Positions 61,808 to 64,000 of a DNA stretch of 64,000 bases are shown here, piece by piece (the stretch's first letter is position 1; each line of letters starts with the position of its first letter). The notes under the pieces are model-generated. The model had not been told where the DNA came from and did not search any database. It saw only the letters and a list, made by a program, of their open reading frames with translations. Origin of the DNA: Pigmentiphaga litoralis (GTDB lineage Bacteria > Pseudomonadota > Gammaproteobacteria > Burkholderiales > Burkholderiaceae_B); NCBI RefSeq assembly GCF_014651835.1, contig NZ_BMXQ01000002.1, positions 62,001 to 126,000 on the forward strand, given 5' to 3'. Position numbers and translations under genes: made by a program.

Positions 61808-62135
61808 TCGTCAATCCGGGCACTGCGGCTAGGTCACGCCGCAGAGCAGCACGACCTGCAAGCACCTGTCAGATCTGACAGGTTGCCGTGCGTTGGACGC
61901 GCAAAGTGTCGCGCTGCCGAGACAGGGAGTACACCCAGGTGCGTGCTATCGTCGAAGACGTCCCAGGGCTTTCCTGTAGCCGGAACACGTGGTTCTTCAA
62001 GTTCGGCGCGCTCACGAGCGTGGCTCGCGTTCCAGGGTGTAAAAGCGCTGCTGCGCCGCGCGATTTGCTGCGGTGCATGGTGAATAATAGGACCTGGCAC
62101 GCCAATCTCGACCTCACCTCATAAGGAGCAGCGCG
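61808..62135. other. 328-bp region between tyrS and the PEBP gene
   Basis: Apart from the palindrome at 61864-61883 and the AAGGAG before the next gene, nothing was found. No credible gene on either strand. Confidence 0.55.
61864..61883. repeat. Perfect 20-bp palindrome
   Basis: ACCTGTCAGATCTGACAGGT is its own reverse complement. It lies 57 bp after tyrS and has no T-run, so a regulator-binding site is more likely than a terminator. No matching site elsewhere in the window was noticed. Confidence 0.85.
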
Positions 62136-62783
62136 ATGAAGATCTGGAGCAACTCATTCGCGGACGGACAGCCGATTCCCCCGCGCTATGCGTTCGGGAA
62201 GATCGATCCCAAGACTCAGGTGACGCTCTCCGACAACCTGAACCCGCAGCTCGGGTGGAGCGATGTGCCGATGGGCACGCAGTCCTTCGTGCTGCTTTGC
62301 CATGACTATGACGTTCCAAGCGTGGGCGACACGGTCAACCAGTCGGGCGTCGAAGTGCCGGCCGACCTGCCCCGCGTCGATTTCTTCCACTGGGTCCTGG
62401 TGGACCTGCCGGCGGACCTGCGCGACATCGACGAAGCCGCCTTCAGCAGTGGCGTGACGCCACGCGGCAAGAGCCCGGCAACGCCGTTCGGCGCGCGCCA
62501 GGGCATCAACGACTACACGATCTGGTTTTCGGCCGATCACGACATGGACGGCGACTACTACGGTTACGACGGTCCTTGCCCACCGTGGAATGACGCGCTG
62601 GTGCATCACTACGTGTTCACGCTGTACGCACTGGACATTCCGGTATTGCCGGTCGAAGGCAATTTTACGGGGGCCGATGTCCGCCGGGCGATCGAGAAGC
62701 ACGTGATCGACCAGGCTGCCATCACCGGCACCTACACCCTGAACCCGGCCTTGGCGCCGAAGCAGATCGCAGCTGATGACTGA
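62136..62783 (+). CDS. YbhB/YbcL-family PEBP protein
   Basis: The 215-residue phosphatidylethanolamine-binding-protein-fold product has no signal peptide. Family blocks include NLNPQLGWSDVPMGTQSFVLLCHDYDVP (the DPD region appears as DYD), FFHWVLVDLPADL, and GYDGPCPPWNDALVHHYVFTLYALD. Bacterial members have no settled function. AAGGAG precedes the ATG. Its last 8 bp overlap the next gene. Confidence 0.88.
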   Translation: MKIWSNSFADGQPIPPRYAFGKIDPKTQVTLSDNLNPQLGWSDVPMGTQSFVLLCHDYDVPSVGDTVNQSGVEVPADLPRVDFFHWVLVDLPADLRDIDEAAFSSGVTPRGKSPATPFGARQGINDYTIWFSADHDMDGDYYGYDGPCPPWNDALVHHYVFTLYALDIPVLPVEGNFTGADVRRAIEKHVIDQAAITGTYTLNPALAPKQIAADD

Positions 62784-63414
62784 ACTCTGGCTCATACGCC
62801 ACGGCGTGACCGAATGGAATCGCGCGCATCGTGTGCAAGGCATGCTGAACATCGCCCTGGCTGAAGAAGGCTTTCGCCAGGCGGAGCAGCTGGCTGCGCA
62901 CTTTCGCGAGGTGCCGCCGCAGGCGCATGCCAGCTATACCAGTGACCTGGACCGCGCGCACGACACGGCCCGGCCGGGCACCGCCCAGCTCGGCCTGCCA
63001 TTGACCGTCGAGCCCGGATTGCGCGAACGCAAGTACGGCGTGTTCGAAGGGCTGAGCTTTCCGGAACTGGCCGAACGCTTTCCCGAGGCGGCCGACGCGG
63101 TGCATCACCGTCGTCCGGATTACGACATGATGGGCGGCGAATCGCTGCGGCAGTTCCAGCAGCGGGTGGTCAGCACGCTGACCCGGATTGCCGCGCAGCA
63201 CCCCGGCCAGCGGGTGCTGGTGTTCACGCACAGCGGCGTGATCGACATGGCCTATCGCTACGCGATGGGTATCCCGGTCGAGGCCGAGCGGCGCCGGTCG
63301 GTGCCCAATGCCAGCATCAACCGGCTGGAGATCGACGGCGAACACTGGCGGGTGCTGGGCTGGGGCGACGTATCGCACCTGGCAAATGCGCCGGTGGAAA
63401 TCCACACCGCCTGA
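62776..63414 (+). CDS. Histidine phosphatase family protein (phosphoglycerate mutase-like)
   Basis: The 212-residue protein has the phospho-His loop LIRHGVTEWN (H8 region), the second catalytic block LRERKYGVFEGLSF and the distal FTHSGVIDMAYRYAMG. This subgroup includes broad phosphatases and alpha-ribazole phosphatase-like enzymes, and the substrate here cannot be told. It overlaps the PEBP gene and is likely co-transcribed. Confidence 0.9.
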   Translation: MTELWLIRHGVTEWNRAHRVQGMLNIALAEEGFRQAEQLAAHFREVPPQAHASYTSDLDRAHDTARPGTAQLGLPLTVEPGLRERKYGVFEGLSFPELAERFPEAADAVHHRRPDYDMMGGESLRQFQQRVVSTLTRIAAQHPGQRVLVFTHSGVIDMAYRYAMGIPVEAERRRSVPNASINRLEIDGEHWRVLGWGDVSHLANAPVEIHTA

Positions 63415-63431
63415 TTGCTGCGGGCGGGACA

Positions 63432-63472
63432 AAAAAAACGGATGGGCGGGGTTCCGCGCCATCCGTTTTTTT
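63432..63472. terminator. Bidirectional terminator after the histidine phosphatase gene
   Basis: AAAAAAACGGATGG pairs with CCATCCGTTTTTTT, with a GCGGGG/CCGCG inner part. It lies between convergent genes. Confidence 0.9.
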
Positions 63473-63497
63473 CGTCTGTTCGCAACGCGCGACCGTA

Positions 63498-64000
63498 TCA
63501 GTCCAGCTGGATGTTTGCCGCCTTGATCACGCCATCCCACCGCTGCATTTCCGCGCCGATGAACGTCTTGGCCTGGGCCGGCGACATGGCATCCACCCGG
63601 CCGCCCAGCTCTTCGATCTGCTTGGTGACTTCGGGCGAACGCAGCGTCTGCGCGATGGCGTCCGACATCTTGGCGACGATGTCGGCAGGCGTGCCGGCCG
63701 GGGCCAGCACCGGGTTCCATTCATACACCTCGTAGTCCGGCACGCCGGATTCGATCAGGGTCGGCACTTGCGGCAGCGCGCCGACACGGGTGGCGCCGGT
63801 CACGGCCAGCGCGCGCAGCTTGCCCGACTTTACGTGCTGCAGCCCCGATGCGGTATTGGCAAAAAAGATCGGCACCTGGCCGGCCATCACGTCGGTCATG
63901 GCCGGGCCACCGCCCTTGTACGGAACGTGCAGCAGTTCAAGCTTGAGGCGCTGCGCGAACAGCGCGCCGGCCAGGTGCTGCGCCGACCCGTTGCCCGACG
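63498..64000 (-). CDS. Bug-type substrate-binding protein (3' part, cut by window edge)
   Basis: The visible C-terminal 167 codons read SGNGSAQHLAGALFAQRLKL, VPYKGGGPAMTDVMAGQVPIFFANTASGLQHVKSGKLRALAVTGATR and end AANIQLD. This is the second half of a Bug receptor. The signal peptide and start lie beyond the right edge. Ligand unknown. Confidence 0.9.
   Translation of the reverse strand, partial: SGNGSAQHLAGALFAQRLKLELLHVPYKGGGPAMTDVMAGQVPIFFANTASGLQHVKSGKLRALAVTGATRVGALPQVPTLIESGVPDYEVYEWNPVLAPAGTPADIVAKMSDAIAQTLRSPEVTKQIEELGGRVDAMSPAQAKTFIGAEMQRWDGVIKAANIQLD

Noticed and set aside
61864-61883. tyrS terminator
   Set aside because: The palindrome has no loop and no T-run on either side.

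Overview
The window is a high-GC proteobacterial chromosome segment with no rRNA, CRISPR array, insertion sequence or phage gene. Gene content points to Betaproteobacteria, order Burkholderiales, most likely family Alcaligenaceae (Bordetella/Achromobacter/Alcaligenes relatives). The reasons are three Bug-type tripartite tricarboxylate receptors, a CNP1-like lipoprotein, TyrS next to an M23 peptidase and AnmK, rplM-rpsI-argC followed by erpA, and Porin_4-type porins. The genus cannot be fixed from the sequence alone.

Layout. 1-9.1 kb is housekeeping: the 5' part of nrdA with a pair of NrdR-like boxes, ampD, a PP0621-like membrane protein, ypjD diverging from ffh, an exported aldo/keto reductase, proS, rppH and a CNP1-like lipoprotein. 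9.1-14.1 kb is the leftward rplU-rpmA-obgE-proB block behind a long leader, then rightward ispB and tRNA-Pro(CGG). 14.2-26.5 kb holds an AI-2E family permease, a DUF1800/DUF1501 pair whose first protein carries a long Thr-Pro repeat, a GntR-controlled lyase/Bug/class I fumarase operon, a small membrane protein, and a TetR-Bcr/CflA pair.

26.5-44.8 kb is the main accessory system, a complete-looking picolinic acid catabolic region (pic type). A three-subunit molybdenum hydroxylase (PicA-like, with a CoxG-like protein) would 6-hydroxylate picolinate. A four-part Rieske oxygenase (PicB-like) would 3-hydroxylate 6-hydroxypicolinate. An amidohydrolase-family decarboxylase (PicC-like) would give 2,5-dihydroxypyridine. 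A 2,5-dihydroxypyridine dioxygenase, an N-formylmaleamate deformylase and a maleamate amidohydrolase (PicD, PicE, PicF-like) would carry it to maleate and ammonia. A MarR repressor sits in the middle. Ten copies of a 12-bp palindrome near TCAGTATACTGA lie in the control regions of the regulator, the Bug-picA operon, the picB operon, an ABC transporter operon and picC, so the sequence itself outlines the regulon. Additions that I do not recall from the described cluster are a NitT/TauT-type ABC importer, a Bug receptor, and a 4,5-dihydroxyphthalate-decarboxylase-like gene in the picA operon. No maleate isomerase is in the window.

44.8-64 kb holds two tandem porin genes, coq7, an OsmC protein, two sibling small-RNA genes (about 145 nt, each with its own promoter and terminator and carrying anti-Shine-Dalgarno-like CU tracts), rplM-rpsI behind a structured leader, argC, a coiled-coil membrane protein, erpA, uup, an isochorismatase-family hydrolase with a divergent LysR, anmK and an M23 peptidase, tyrS, a PEBP-family protein, a histidine phosphatase, and the 3' part of another Bug gene cut by the window edge.
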